Positions 19,919 to 28,153 are shown, counted from the stretch's first letter. The stretch is DNA of 64,000 nucleotides from an uncultured Paraprevotella sp. (GCA_900546665.1 URDY01000006.1:92362-156361); one strand, 5' to 3'. Numbers and translations: made by a program. The notes: generated from the letters alone by a model not told the origin.

Positions 19919-20116
19919 TTGTTTTGGTACTATGTATTCAGAATCGAGAATATTGGCTGAATACTCTTTAAGTAGTAAGGTACACGATCTATAATGTAAG
20001 ACATTATGTTTCCTGCATCGGAAAGTAAATTTTTATCAGGATTGTAGAAAAACTTGTTAATATGTCAAAACTTAGATCCTAATTTGTATATTTGCATGTT
20101 TAAAAAACTTAATATT
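19919..20116. promoter_or_regulatory. Promoter region of the TldD-like gene
   Basis: A TATATTTG -7 box at 20087-20094 sits 22 bp before the ATG at 20117, which makes the first in-frame ATG (20099) an unlikely start. No clear -33 element is seen. The remaining sequence up to the terminator holds nothing recognisable. Confidence 0.5.
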
Positions 20117-23100
20117 ATGAAATACAAAAAACTTTTACGGTGCCAATATGCTGCTATGATTAGGACGTCTTCCTTTCTGCTGTCCTTGTGCTGTTGCACG
20201 ATGGCATATCCGCAGTCTCAAACTGAAGATCCTTTGTTTGATCTGCTCAGGCATGAAGTGAAGTATTATTATGATAATCTGAGGACGGACACCGTGCCGC
20301 CGCGGTTTATCTCCCTCCGTGCCTTGGATGAGCGTGAAATCAATATCAACAGTGATATGGGACGTGCTTCGTTGCGTGAATCAGCCAGTCGTAAGCTCTG
20401 TCCCATTGTTTTGTTTGGTGAGTATGATAAGGAAAAACCTTTGTACCCTTTTGATTTTTCGGAAGAAGAATGGAGTAATAGTCAGCTTCATGTCGCAGAC
20501 CTGCCTCTGAAAAATGATACCGCGGTCATAAAGCATGTGATATGGAACGCTCTCGGCAGAATGTACCAGGGCGCGATGACCATATGGATGAAATCATCAA
20601 ACCACTTGCCCCGGACCTCAGTCGCCCCACATGAGATCACACCGGCAGAAGTGCATTACGAGGAACCGCTTGCAGAACTGCATTTCGATAAGGAGCGGTG
20701 GCAGAACCTGCTGAATGAAGTGACTTTTGAACAGGGCCGCAAAATGCCGGGATCCGCTTGCCAGGCAAGCCTGCAGTGTCAGAGTCAAAGACGATACATA
20801 GTGGATTCCGAGGGGACGGCTGTGGTGTGCAACAGAAGAATTTTTTCATTGTCCTTGTGTGTGAAGGTAAAGGATGACAAGGGAGTGGAATGTCCGTTGA
20901 CCAAGGACTATTTCGGGTATGAGGAATCGGAAATGCCTGATAAGGCAACACTGAAGGCAGACATGGAGTCACTGGCTCTCCGTGCTCAGGCGTTGAGCAA
21001 GGCGCCTATGGCAGATGCATACAGCGGCCCGGTGATTCTGTCAGGCCATGCAAGTGCAATCCTTTTCCATGAAGTGCTGGGACACAGGCTGGAACATCAG
21101 GATTCTGAATTCCAGTCAATGAAGGATACTCCCGTGTTGCCCTCTGGGTTTACGGTTTCCTGCAATCCCACGCAGAAGTATTTCAACGGCTCTCCGCTGA
21201 GCGGCTATTATCTTTATGATGACGATGGTATCAAGGGCCAGAAAGTAGAGTGCATCAAAGATGGCGTCATGAAAGAATTCCTGACTTGCCGGTCGCTGGA
21301 CTCTTCCGGTAACGGACATGGCAGAGCGGCTTTCGGAAACAAGGTACATCCAAGACAGTCGAATCTGATTGTGGAAGTGTCTCATCCTTATACGGAACCG
21401 GAACTGCGCGGCATGCTTGTGGCAGAGTTGAAACGCCTGAATAAGGCATACGGTTATTACATCAGTACAGTCAGTAATGGATGGACCGTGCAAGGGGGCA
21501 GCAGGACGGTATCTTCCTTCAATGTTGTTCCGATAGAGGCCTACAGGGTCTACGCTGACGGCAGAGCCGATGAACTGGTAAGGGGCGTGTCTCTGATCGG
21601 TACGCCGCTGTCTGTATTCAGCAATATCAAGGCCGGAGGCGGACGCCCGGAAGTGTTTAACGGTATATGCGGCGCGCAGTCAGGATGGATTCCTGCTTCC
21701 AGTGTGTCGCCTATGCTGTATGTGTCTCAGATCGAAACCCAATGTGTCCGTAACGATGGTCGTAAAACGGAGTCATCACCCTCTTCGGACCTCCTGCCCT
21801 TTACCGGCAATGAGAGCACTGACGCCGATTCGGTGATATTTCAGGCGATGGAGGATGAATTGGACCGGTGCTCGGAATCTTTTGACAGCGTCCGTCCTAT
21901 GTTTGTGGATTATCACATCCGCCGGCAAGCCATCACCCGCATCGCGTCATCCTTGGGCACTTGCTTCAAATACGAACCGGAAGGCGTGAAGAACAGCGGG
22001 CTGGTCCATGTGATCGCGGGTGACAGAAGGCATACCTCCTACAGCAATAGAAATATGGGCAAACCGTTCAGGCTTCCGGATGAAGTCAGCTATTTCCATA
22101 TCCGTAAAGAGTTGGGGGAACGGACGGCGGCCCAGTTTCACAAAGCCTTACTTTGGTTGGAACGCGACAAACGCCAGCCTGCCAATGACAGTCTGTCGGA
22201 ATGGCCGGAACTGCCGGGTGGCGTTCTGATTGAGGGATCTGCACTGGGGCACTGGCAGGATGACGCCCTACGGCTGAAAGCTTTGGCCGATACCCTCTCT
22301 GCTGTTTTGGGGACTTATCCGGACTTCTCGGATACCCATGTGGAAATAGAGCTGAAGTATACAGACAACTACCGAACGACATCTGAGGGGCTGAGAATCA
22401 GAATTCCATCTAAGGAAATTATTATTCATCTGTTTGCAGATATCCCCTTGACGAATGGCAGGATGATGGAAGAGCGTGATGGGGTCATGGCCTATGATGT
22501 GGCCGATCTGCCTCCCACAGATTCTCTAATTGCCTTCATCGACGGGTTTGCGCGATGTGTGATTGCCCGAAGCAAGGCGGAGTGTCCCGAAGAACGGGAA
22601 TACATCGGGCCGGTGCTTTACCAGAATACGGCTGCTCGTCTGGCTCTTTTTGAAGATAATACGTACAGAGAGAACCTCTGTTCATATATTCGCAGTTGGT
22701 TCAAACTGAATACTAAAGAGTATGACAATTCATATAGGAATATAGGAAAGAAGGTCATAAGCAGTAACATCTCAGTCACTCAGCTGGGTAATGATTCCGT
22801 GTTCGACGGGCACCGCTTGCTGAAATACAGGCAGTTTGATGCGGACGGTATCCGTCCGCAGACCGTGGAACTGGTGCGTGACGGCATATTGCTCCGGCAA
22901 TTGGCGGGAAGAATTCCGTCTCCAGGGGCTCCGACGTCTACGGGCAATGAATATCTGGATGAAAGCTGGTTACCTTTGGCTGATCTACCCACAAGATACA
23001 GTAATGGTGTCATGCGAATCAGTTGCAGGAAGACCATGAGTTATGGCCGGATGCTGAAGAAGTTGAGGCGTATCGCCAGACAGCAGGGATTGCCGTACGC

Positions 23101-23359
23101 ATATATCCTCGATGGTAGAGGTGTGCTGATACGTGTCGATGCAAAAACCGGAAAGAAGGAACTGATGCGGCTGAGTTGTTTTGACGGGCCATCTAAACTG
23201 GAACTGATGGGTGATGTGATGGCATCGGATGAGGTAACGGCCTCAAGTGGTGGGTCTGTCATTCATCCAAGGTTTATCCTGCTTCCAATGGCAGACCTGA
23301 CGTTTAAAGATATAGATACGTTTCCGGCTTGTGAGAGATTTGTGCAGCTGAAACATTGA
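20117..23359 (+). CDS. Exported TldD/TldE-like tandem metallopeptidase
   Basis: This 1080-residue protein has an N-terminal hydrophobic export segment (about residues 14-30) and two TldD/PmbA-type halves. In half one (about 30-545) the HExxxH motif is H318-E319-x3-H323 (FHEVLGH). The typical TldD core and a late CGAQSG element follow, so it looks catalytically complete. Half two (about 580-1080) repeats the layout but reads LYQNTAARL where the zinc motif should be, as in TldE/PmbA, which lacks it. TldD and TldE form a heterodimer in other bacteria that degrades unfolded peptides. Here both seem to be in one exported chain. The gene stands alone. Domain borders are judged by eye. Confidence 0.8.
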   Translation: MKYKKLLRCQYAAMIRTSSFLLSLCCCTMAYPQSQTEDPLFDLLRHEVKYYYDNLRTDTVPPRFISLRALDEREININSDMGRASLRESASRKLCPIVLFGEYDKEKPLYPFDFSEEEWSNSQLHVADLPLKNDTAVIKHVIWNALGRMYQGAMTIWMKSSNHLPRTSVAPHEITPAEVHYEEPLAELHFDKERWQNLLNEVTFEQGRKMPGSACQASLQCQSQRRYIVDSEGTAVVCNRRIFSLSLCVKVKDDKGVECPLTKDYFGYEESEMPDKATLKADMESLALRAQALSKAPMADAYSGPVILSGHASAILFHEVLGHRLEHQDSEFQSMKDTPVLPSGFTVSCNPTQKYFNGSPLSGYYLYDDDGIKGQKVECIKDGVMKEFLTCRSLDSSGNGHGRAAFGNKVHPRQSNLIVEVSHPYTEPELRGMLVAELKRLNKAYGYYISTVSNGWTVQGGSRTVSSFNVVPIEAYRVYADGRADELVRGVSLIGTPLSVFSNIKAGGGRPEVFNGICGAQSGWIPASSVSPMLYVSQIETQCVRNDGRKTESSPSSDLLPFTGNESTDADSVIFQAMEDELDRCSESFDSVRPMFVDYHIRRQAITRIASSLGTCFKYEPEGVKNSGLVHVIAGDRRHTSYSNRNMGKPFRLPDEVSYFHIRKELGERTAAQFHKALLWLERDKRQPANDSLSEWPELPGGVLIEGSALGHWQDDALRLKALADTLSAVLGTYPDFSDTHVEIELKYTDNYRTTSEGLRIRIPSKEIIIHLFADIPLTNGRMMEERDGVMAYDVADLPPTDSLIAFIDGFARCVIARSKAECPEEREYIGPVLYQNTAARLALFEDNTYRENLCSYIRSWFKLNTKEYDNSYRNIGKKVISSNISVTQLGNDSVFDGHRLLKYRQFDADGIRPQTVELVRDGILLRQLAGRIPSPGAPTSTGNEYLDESWLPLADLPTRYSNGVMRISCRKTMSYGRMLKKLRRIARQQGLPYAYILDGRGVLIRVDAKTGKKELMRLSCFDGPSKLELMGDVMASDEVTASSGGSVIHPRFILLPMADLTFKDIDTFPACERFVQLKH

Positions 23360-23908
23360 TGTCAATCCCCCGGGCGGATTCTGTCTGTCCGGGGGCTGAC
23401 GGCCAGGTCTGATGAGGGGATCTTCAGCTGTTTTATCATGGAATTCATGATGTGTGGAATTTATACCAGTCTTTTTTTTCTGCATACCGTTGCTTGGACG
23501 GGATGTTTTGCTGAGGAAAGTTAGCCTGTAGTTGTGCGGGAAGTATCGTGAAGACTCGGACAGTTCCTGTCCGCCTTCCAGATTCATAAACCGTGATGCC
23601 AGTAGGTGAGTTGAATCCGTTCCCGGTTGTGGCGATACGTTTACGGGGTGTATCCGTTCCTGTCCGGTTGGTGTCTTGCGATTGGATTTCCGGGATGGCA
23701 TATCCAGTTTGTGGCTGTCGGCTATTGTTTTTTCATTATCGGTAGGGACAGCTCTTTTCCCTTTGTCCGCTTTGGGGATTTCTGTGTTTGCTGTTGTTCC
23801 GGATTGATTGGATGTCTTATTGTCTGCAGCATTTTTTCTTTGATCAAACCAGCGGAGAAGAATCCGTCTGATAGCCTGTTTGCGTGTTTCCGTTCTTTTC
23901 ATATTCAT
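23243..23908 (-). CDS. Possible hydrophilic protein of unknown function
   Basis: This is a 221-codon minus-strand frame whose first 30 residues are basic and helical (MKRTETRKQAIRRILLRWFDQ begins at the third codon), followed by low-complexity Ser/Thr/Lys/Pro-rich sequence without motifs. It ends inside the 3' end of the TldD-like gene, overlapping it by 117 bp, which counts against it. A TATCTTTG -7-like box lies only 16-23 nt upstream of the start, so the mRNA leader would be very short. It may be a real small accessory gene with a readthrough tail or a chance frame. Confidence 0.3.
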   Translation of the reverse strand: MNMKRTETRKQAIRRILLRWFDQRKNAADNKTSNQSGTTANTEIPKADKGKRAVPTDNEKTIADSHKLDMPSRKSNRKTPTGQERIHPVNVSPQPGTDSTHLLASRFMNLEGGQELSESSRYFPHNYRLTFLSKTSRPSNGMQKKKTGINSTHHEFHDKTAEDPLIRPGRQPPDRQNPPGGLTSMFQLHKSLTSRKRIYIFKRQVCHWKQDKPWMNDRPTT

Positions 23909-23931
23909 TCGTTCTTTTTGTTACAAAGATA

Positions 23932-24784
23932 CGACATGGCAAAAGCTGGCTGGTTATTTATGGTCACTTTTGGTTGCTTTCTGTCTTTTATGGTTATTTC
24001 TAGTCATATTAAACCGTATTTGGCCCATGAAAATTCCCAGGTATGATTTTTTCAAGGTCGGAAAACAACCGGAAACAGAGAGTTTCAGTCGGTGCCAAGA
24101 CCGGATATGACTACCATTAAAAAAGAGAAAACCGGCCAAACCCCTTCACTTCTTCATTGGTGTTTGTATCTTATTGATTAATAGTGTTTTACAAGTGAAT
24201 ATTCATCCTTCATCTTCCTGATGGCCAATTTCAGTCTGAAAAATTTGTTTTGTTAATTAAAATTACCTAAAGATCAAAATAACTCCGGCATCTTTCCGAA
24301 AAAGTAAAGCTTACTCTCAAAAAAGTAAGGTTTACTTTTTAAAAAGTAAGCTTTACTTTTTTTATAATGTCAATTATTTTGAAAAATATTGTTTCCAGGT
24401 CTAAGGCTCTTAAACCAGTATTGAAACTCAATGAAGGATCCGGTGAAGGAGTGGTGAACCATCCGGAGGCAGGTGAAGGATGGTCCTTCACCCTGAAAGC
24501 CGCATGAATACAGGGAGAGTGAAGGGGTGAAGGGGTTTTTAGGATGAAATATGTTCTTATATCTGGATTCTGTTTTCAAAAATAAGCATAAATTGGTTCA
24601 TAATCATCCCCCCAGTTATGAATAGGCTGTATCCATTTCTTCGGCACTATAAAATTTTTGTGTAAACTGAAATCTAGAACAAGCTTATCAGAATAGTGTT
24701 TGAGCACTGTTATATCCGGTCTCAAATTCTGTTTTAATGTTATAGAACGATTTAGTTATATTGAAATTATTTTTCTTTCATAAA
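23932..24784. repeat. Gene-poor region with GTGAAGG and AAAGTAA repeats
   Basis: No convincing gene is seen over about 850 bp. Two repeat families stand out. GTGAAGG-type heptamers occur at 24443, 24473, 24519 and 24527, with an inverted copy CCCCTTCACT at 24141. Nine-bp inverted arms GGTGAAGGA and TCCTTCACC (24472-24492) form a tight hairpin. A second family at 24299-24361 has 17-nt arms (AAAAAGTAAAGCTTACT and its complement) flanking a smaller palindrome. The sequence is AT-rich between the repeats. The heptamer pattern resembles leaders of VirE-type modules, which is an inference from memory, not a search. Confidence 0.5.
24299..24361. repeat. Nested AAAGTAA palindromes
   Basis: The 17-nt arm at 24299-24315 is the perfect reverse complement of 24345-24361. 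Between them sits another palindrome (AAAGTAA at 24322-24328 with TTACTTT at 24332-24338). The arms and the inner palindrome share the same AAAGTAA unit, so the site could fold in several alternative ways or bind a dimeric protein at three positions. Confidence 0.7.
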
Positions 24785-24835
24785 AAACGATGCCGTCAAT
24801 GAGTAAGATCAAATTACTCTTTGCCGGCATCGTTT
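24785..24835 (-). terminator. Terminator of the FtsZ-like operon
   Basis: Arms AAACGATGCCG (24785-24795) and CGGCATCGTTT (24825-24835) pair perfectly. Inside them GAGTAA (24801-24806) pairs with TTACTC (24814-24819). Read on the minus strand, the stem is followed directly by TTTTTTA, so this is a strong intrinsic terminator about 135 bp after the FtsZ-like stop codon. Confidence 0.8.
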
Positions 24836-24971
24836 GATTGATATCCTCTTCGTTAAACGAGAGCGAAGAAACCGAAAACAGTTATGTTTTTGATAGACCT
24901 AAATTATTTGTTTTCGATTGATTATGATATATTATAGCAGAATATCCGTTACAACGCGAATCTTACAATCA

Positions 24972-25901
24972 TTAAAAATGTTTTGTAAATATATTAAATT
25001 TAATAAGATTTCTAGACTGAGTATCAACATCTATTTTTACTTTAGATTCTACTTCAGGCGGGATTTGCTTCATTAAACGAACTAGCGTATTTCTTATATC
25101 CTCTTCGCTGGTATCCTCGCAAAATTCAGCTATCACTATAATACTGGAAATATCATATACAGAACTATATTTTGGTGGAAGAAATTGGCAAAAATCATTA
25201 ACTGCCTTTTCCATATAATCCGGATCTCCAGATAATGAAGTGTATTCTATGTATTTTGTTTGAGGATACTCTTTTAAGAAACTAAACATTTCTCGATGGT
25301 CAAAATTATTAACACCAACAACGGATATTGATCTTACAAATTCATACATGATTTTTATCATCCGCCTGTCACCTTCCTTATACAACTCAAAGAATGTAGA
25401 ACAAGGAATGGTATCGTAATCTACTACGATAATACCTTCAGTATATTGTTCCAACTCATGTAATAAACTTATGGCATTTTTCCTCTTTTCTGTTCCTTCT
25501 GAAGAATGAGGTAAAGTCACAAAAAGCAATTTCATTCCTGTTGCCATCTCTTCAGCTTTCTGAAGAAATGTTTTTATACAGCCTTCACCGGTTCCACCGC
25601 CTAAACACACAACGAAACCAGCGAAACGCTTATCTCTAAGTTCATCTTCTAAACATGGCAACACTTTTTGACATTCTGATTCAGCAAGACATCTATCCTT
25701 TCCGCTTCCTAAACCATCACCTATAATATATTTATGCGGCAATGAGAGTTCCTCCATTTCTTTTCTGTTCATGCCGAATGCACAGGTATTGACCAAATTG
25801 AAAGCCTGAAATTGGTTGGCTATTCGGCTGGCTCCACCGCCAACTCCAATGACGGTTACATAAGAGCTAAATGGACGATGCTTTGAGAAATTAAATTCCA
25901 T
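24972..25901 (-). CDS. Divergent FtsZ/tubulin-like GTPase
   Basis: This 309-residue protein follows the FtsZ/tubulin loop order. T1 is VIGVGGGASRIANQ (17-30), T3 is DGLGSG (62-67), T4 is the tubulin signature GGGTGEG (101-107, with Glu in a usually Ser/Thr/Ala position), T5 is PHSSEGTEKRKNA (131-143), and a T6-like segment is IIVVDYDTI (157-165). A T7-like segment NFDHRE (199-204) keeps the NxDxx acidic pattern needed for GTP hydrolysis on polymerisation. The C-terminal half is AT-rich and divergent, and the FtsZ tail that binds FtsA is absent. It is not the division FtsZ. It forms a two-gene unit with the 73-residue protein upstream. Polymerisation and role are unknown. Confidence 0.75.
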   Translation of the reverse strand: MEFNFSKHRPFSSYVTVIGVGGGASRIANQFQAFNLVNTCAFGMNRKEMEELSLPHKYIIGDGLGSGKDRCLAESECQKVLPCLEDELRDKRFAGFVVCLGGGTGEGCIKTFLQKAEEMATGMKLLFVTLPHSSEGTEKRKNAISLLHELEQYTEGIIVVDYDTIPCSTFFELYKEGDRRMIKIMYEFVRSISVVGVNNFDHREMFSFLKEYPQTKYIEYTSLSGDPDYMEKAVNDFCQFLPPKYSSVYDISSIIVIAEFCEDTSEEDIRNTLVRLMKQIPPEVESKVKIDVDTQSRNLIKFNIFTKHF

Positions 25902-25938
25902 ACCTGTCCGATTTATTTCTATTATTTAAAAAACAAGC

Positions 25939-26160
25939 CTAATCCAATTTCGTAAACTCAAAATCATTCTTGTTACAGCAAGCTTTCTGGTAGTCAAAAC
26001 CATAAAGGCGCATATACGCTTCTTTGATTTCCCGGGCGCCATTATAGAACGGATCCGTAGTGTGCTGTTGTGTTGTAACTGTTATTGCCATGTCGGGAGT
26101 CAATACTGTTCCATTGGTTTTCTTTACTCTTTTCGGAGTTACTCTAAATACTTTTGACAT
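25939..26160 (-). CDS. Small conserved-type partner of FtsZ-like gene
   Basis: This 73-residue protein is basic at its N-terminus (MSKVFRVTPKRVKKTNG). A central beta-rich part (LTPDMAITVTTQQHT) is followed by NGAREIKEAYMRLYGFDYQKACC and an acidic tail. No known domain is recognised. The ATG at 26160 is used; an in-frame TTG three codons upstream is unlikely. The FtsZ-like gene starts 37 bp downstream on the same strand, so the pair is probably co-transcribed and co-functional. The helical segment with paired cysteines could be the interaction region, which is a guess. Confidence 0.7.
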   Translation of the reverse strand: MSKVFRVTPKRVKKTNGTVLTPDMAITVTTQQHTTDPFYNGAREIKEAYMRLYGFDYQKACCNKNDFEFTKLD

Positions 26161-26203
26161 AATACACAAATTTAAAGATTAAACATCATTTTTTTTGATA
26201 CGA

Positions 26204-26211
26204 CAAAAATA
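26204..26211 (-). promoter_or_regulatory. -7-like box of the FtsZ-like operon
   Basis: TATTTTTG on the minus strand (26211-26204) fits TAnnTTTG and would start transcription near 26197, about 37 nt before the small gene. A TTTG (26230-26227) is upstream at a short 15-nt spacing, so the -33 element is doubtful. Confidence 0.45.
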
Positions 26212-26293
26212 TAAATATGAATATGTCAAATTGAGGAATAATCAGAAAAAATGATATATTATTTTTTTAGTGCATCTGTATATAGCAAAAAAA

Positions 26294-26329
26294 AAGACGG
26301 GGTTGACTAAAATTGGCCAACCCCGTCTT
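26294..26329 (-). terminator. Terminator of rng
   Basis: Arms AAGACGGGGTTG (26294-26305) and CAACCCCGTCTT (26318-26329) pair perfectly around a 12-nt loop. On the minus strand the stem is followed by a run of seven T (nine with the two in the arm). It lies 13 bp after the rng stop codon and insulates rng from the FtsZ-like unit. Confidence 0.88.
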
Positions 26330-26342
26330 ATATAAAATTTAA

Positions 26343-27917
26343 TCAATTCAGTTCGATTTCTTCTTTCATGTCTATCTCCTGACCGTTTTTATCATAAAAT
26401 TCATATTGCAGAAACGCAAGTTTCTGACTTGGAATGATTTTCAATCCGAAACCGTATTTGATTTGCCATTTCCGTTTCAGAGAAACAATTCCTTGGTTGA
26501 TATAAGCGGCAACATAAGGATGAACATGAAGGCTGAAGCTCTTGAAGCCTAATTTTTCTACCATTGTTTGGATCTTGTGTTCCAATACGTCCGTGAAAAG
26601 GTAGCTGGATTTGACTGTTCCTTTTCCAAAACAGGTCGGACAGACTTCTTCCACATTGACATCCATGACCGGCCTTACACGCTGACGTGTAATTTGCATT
26701 AACCCGAATTTACTAAGAGGCAAAATATTATGGCGTGCGCGGTCCTTTTTCATGTTCTCGCACATGCGTTCGTAAAGTTTTTGCCTGTCTTCTGCCAGAT
26801 TCATGTCAATGAAATCGACCACGATAATACCTCCCATATCTCTCAGGCGCAACTGGCGTGCGAGCTCATCTGCAGCTCCAAGGTTTACATCCAGTGCGTT
26901 GGCCTCCTGGCCGTCCTTGGATTTAGACCGGTTTCCGCTGTTGACGTCTACTACATGCAGTGCTTCTGTGTGTTCGATGATCAGATAGGCCCCATGTTTG
27001 TATGATACGGTTTTTCCGAACGAGGCCTTGATTTGTTTGGTGACGTCAAAATTATCAAATATTGGTAGTTTTCCGGTGTATTGTTTAACGATATTTGCAC
27101 TCTCCGGTGCAATTAATGTGACATAATTCTTAACCTCCTGGAAAACATCAAAATCATTGATGTAGATGTTTTCGTAGGAAGGATTGAACAAATCGCGCAG
27201 CATGGCCATTGTGCGGCTGGTTTCTTCATATACCAGTGTGGGCATGGAACTGGCTTTTTGCGCTTTGGTAATGGTGTCATCCCATTTTTTGAGTAATATT
27301 TTCAGCTCGGTGTCAAGTTCTGCCACTCTTTTCCCTTCTGCCACTGTTCGTACGATTACGCCGAAGTGCTTGGGTTTGATACTTTGTATGAGTTGTTTGA
27401 GACGGGCCCGTTCTGCGGATGATTTTATTTTTGAGGATACGGATACCTTTTCCTGAAATGGGATCAGGACAAGATAACGTCCCGGAAATGAAATTTCGCA
27501 AGTCAGTCGTGGTCCTTTGGTAGAAATGGGCTCCTTGACAATCTGTACCAATATTTCTTGTCCGGCCTTGAGGACATTTTGTACGCTTCCTTCCTTTTCA
27601 AGTTCAGGCTGAATGGTTGCCTTTGATATGGGAAACAGCTTTTTCTTGTCGCTGATGACCTGTTTAAGGTATTTGGCGTACGAGAGGTATTGTGGACTAA
27701 GATCCAGATAATGGAGAAAGGCATCGCGCTCATAGCCAACATTCACGAAACATGCATTGAGCCCGGGCATCAGTTTTTTCACCTTGGCCAAGTACACGTT
27801 CCCGACAGAAAAGGTCGCTGAGCGGCCCTCTTTCTGAAATTCCACCAGCTTTTTGTCTTCTAAAAGTGCGATGGAGATTTCTTTGGGTTGAACATCTACT
27901 ATTACTTCGCTTGTCAT
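26343..27917 (-). CDS. rng: Ribonuclease G/E
   Basis: This 524-residue Rne/Rng family endoribonuclease cleaves single-stranded RNA and matures rRNA and mRNA. An S1 domain occupies about residues 36-130 and an RNase H-like catalytic core about 200-420, with the metal-binding aspartates in VVDVNSG and VVDFIDM. The zinc-link CPTCFGKG is near residue 430. The E. coli RNase E scaffold tail is absent, so this is the short RNase G-like form. A 47-bp perfect-armed hairpin lies in its leader (27947-27993). Gene order with HU and mutY is typical of Bacteroidales. Confidence 0.95.
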   Translation of the reverse strand: MTSEVIVDVQPKEISIALLEDKKLVEFQKEGRSATFSVGNVYLAKVKKLMPGLNACFVNVGYERDAFLHYLDLSPQYLSYAKYLKQVISDKKKLFPISKATIQPELEKEGSVQNVLKAGQEILVQIVKEPISTKGPRLTCEISFPGRYLVLIPFQEKVSVSSKIKSSAERARLKQLIQSIKPKHFGVIVRTVAEGKRVAELDTELKILLKKWDDTITKAQKASSMPTLVYEETSRTMAMLRDLFNPSYENIYINDFDVFQEVKNYVTLIAPESANIVKQYTGKLPIFDNFDVTKQIKASFGKTVSYKHGAYLIIEHTEALHVVDVNSGNRSKSKDGQEANALDVNLGAADELARQLRLRDMGGIIVVDFIDMNLAEDRQKLYERMCENMKKDRARHNILPLSKFGLMQITRQRVRPVMDVNVEEVCPTCFGKGTVKSSYLFTDVLEHKIQTMVEKLGFKSFSLHVHPYVAAYINQGIVSLKRKWQIKYGFGLKIIPSQKLAFLQYEFYDKNGQEIDMKEEIELN

Positions 27918-27946
27918 TCTCTTAATTATTAATTAGGTATTTATGC

Positions 27947-27993
27947 AAAGAACAAACTTGTAACTCCGTGGGAGTAAGACAAGTTTGTTCTTT
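27947..27993 (-). promoter_or_regulatory. Strong leader hairpin 29 nt before rng
   Basis: Arms of 14 bp (AAAGAACAAACTTG and CAAGTTTGTTCTTT) pair without mismatch. An inner stem (ACTCC with GGAGT, loop CAC) extends them. It lies between the small COX24-like gene and rng. In minus orientation the stem is followed by GCATAAAT, a poor U-tract, so it may be a weak terminator, an attenuator or a processing site. RNase E autoregulation through its 5' leader is known in E. coli, so self-cleavage is an attractive reading. Confidence 0.55.
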
Positions 27994-28013
27994 GAAAACA
28001 GACAGCTTAGAGG

Positions 28014-28103
28014 CTACTTGCTTTTATGTCTGTTCTTTCTTAGTCTTTTTTTACGCTTGTGAGTAGCCATTTTGTGTCTTTTTTTCTTCTTTCCGCTTGG
28101 CAT
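28014..28103 (-). CDS. COX24/mS38-like tiny ribosomal protein
   Basis: This is a 29-residue, extremely basic protein. It starts MPSGKKKKRHKMATHKRKKR and ends LRKNRHKSK. The K/R-rich core resembles the AURKAIP1/COX24 domain of mitochondrial mS38 and the bacterial bS22-type small-subunit proteins, which sit near the decoding centre. Neighbours are HU (50 bp away) and rng (96 bp), which is a conserved setting in Bacteroidales in my recollection. It is short enough to be missed by length cut-offs. Confidence 0.8.
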   Translation of the reverse strand: MPSGKKKKRHKMATHKRKKRLRKNRHKSK

Positions 28104-28153
28104 AGCTTTTTAATTTTTATAGGTTAATACTATTATTTTTGACTATATCTCGG

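Noticed and set aside
23627..24046. 139-codon plus-strand hydrophobic frame
   Set aside because: It is mostly the reverse side of another frame, begins in no promoter context and its composition (Cys/Phe/Gly) looks like a shadow.
24141..24540. GTGAAGG repeats as a CRISPR array
   Set aside because: Units are 7-8 nt, irregularly spaced and partly inverted, with no unique spacers and no cas genes.
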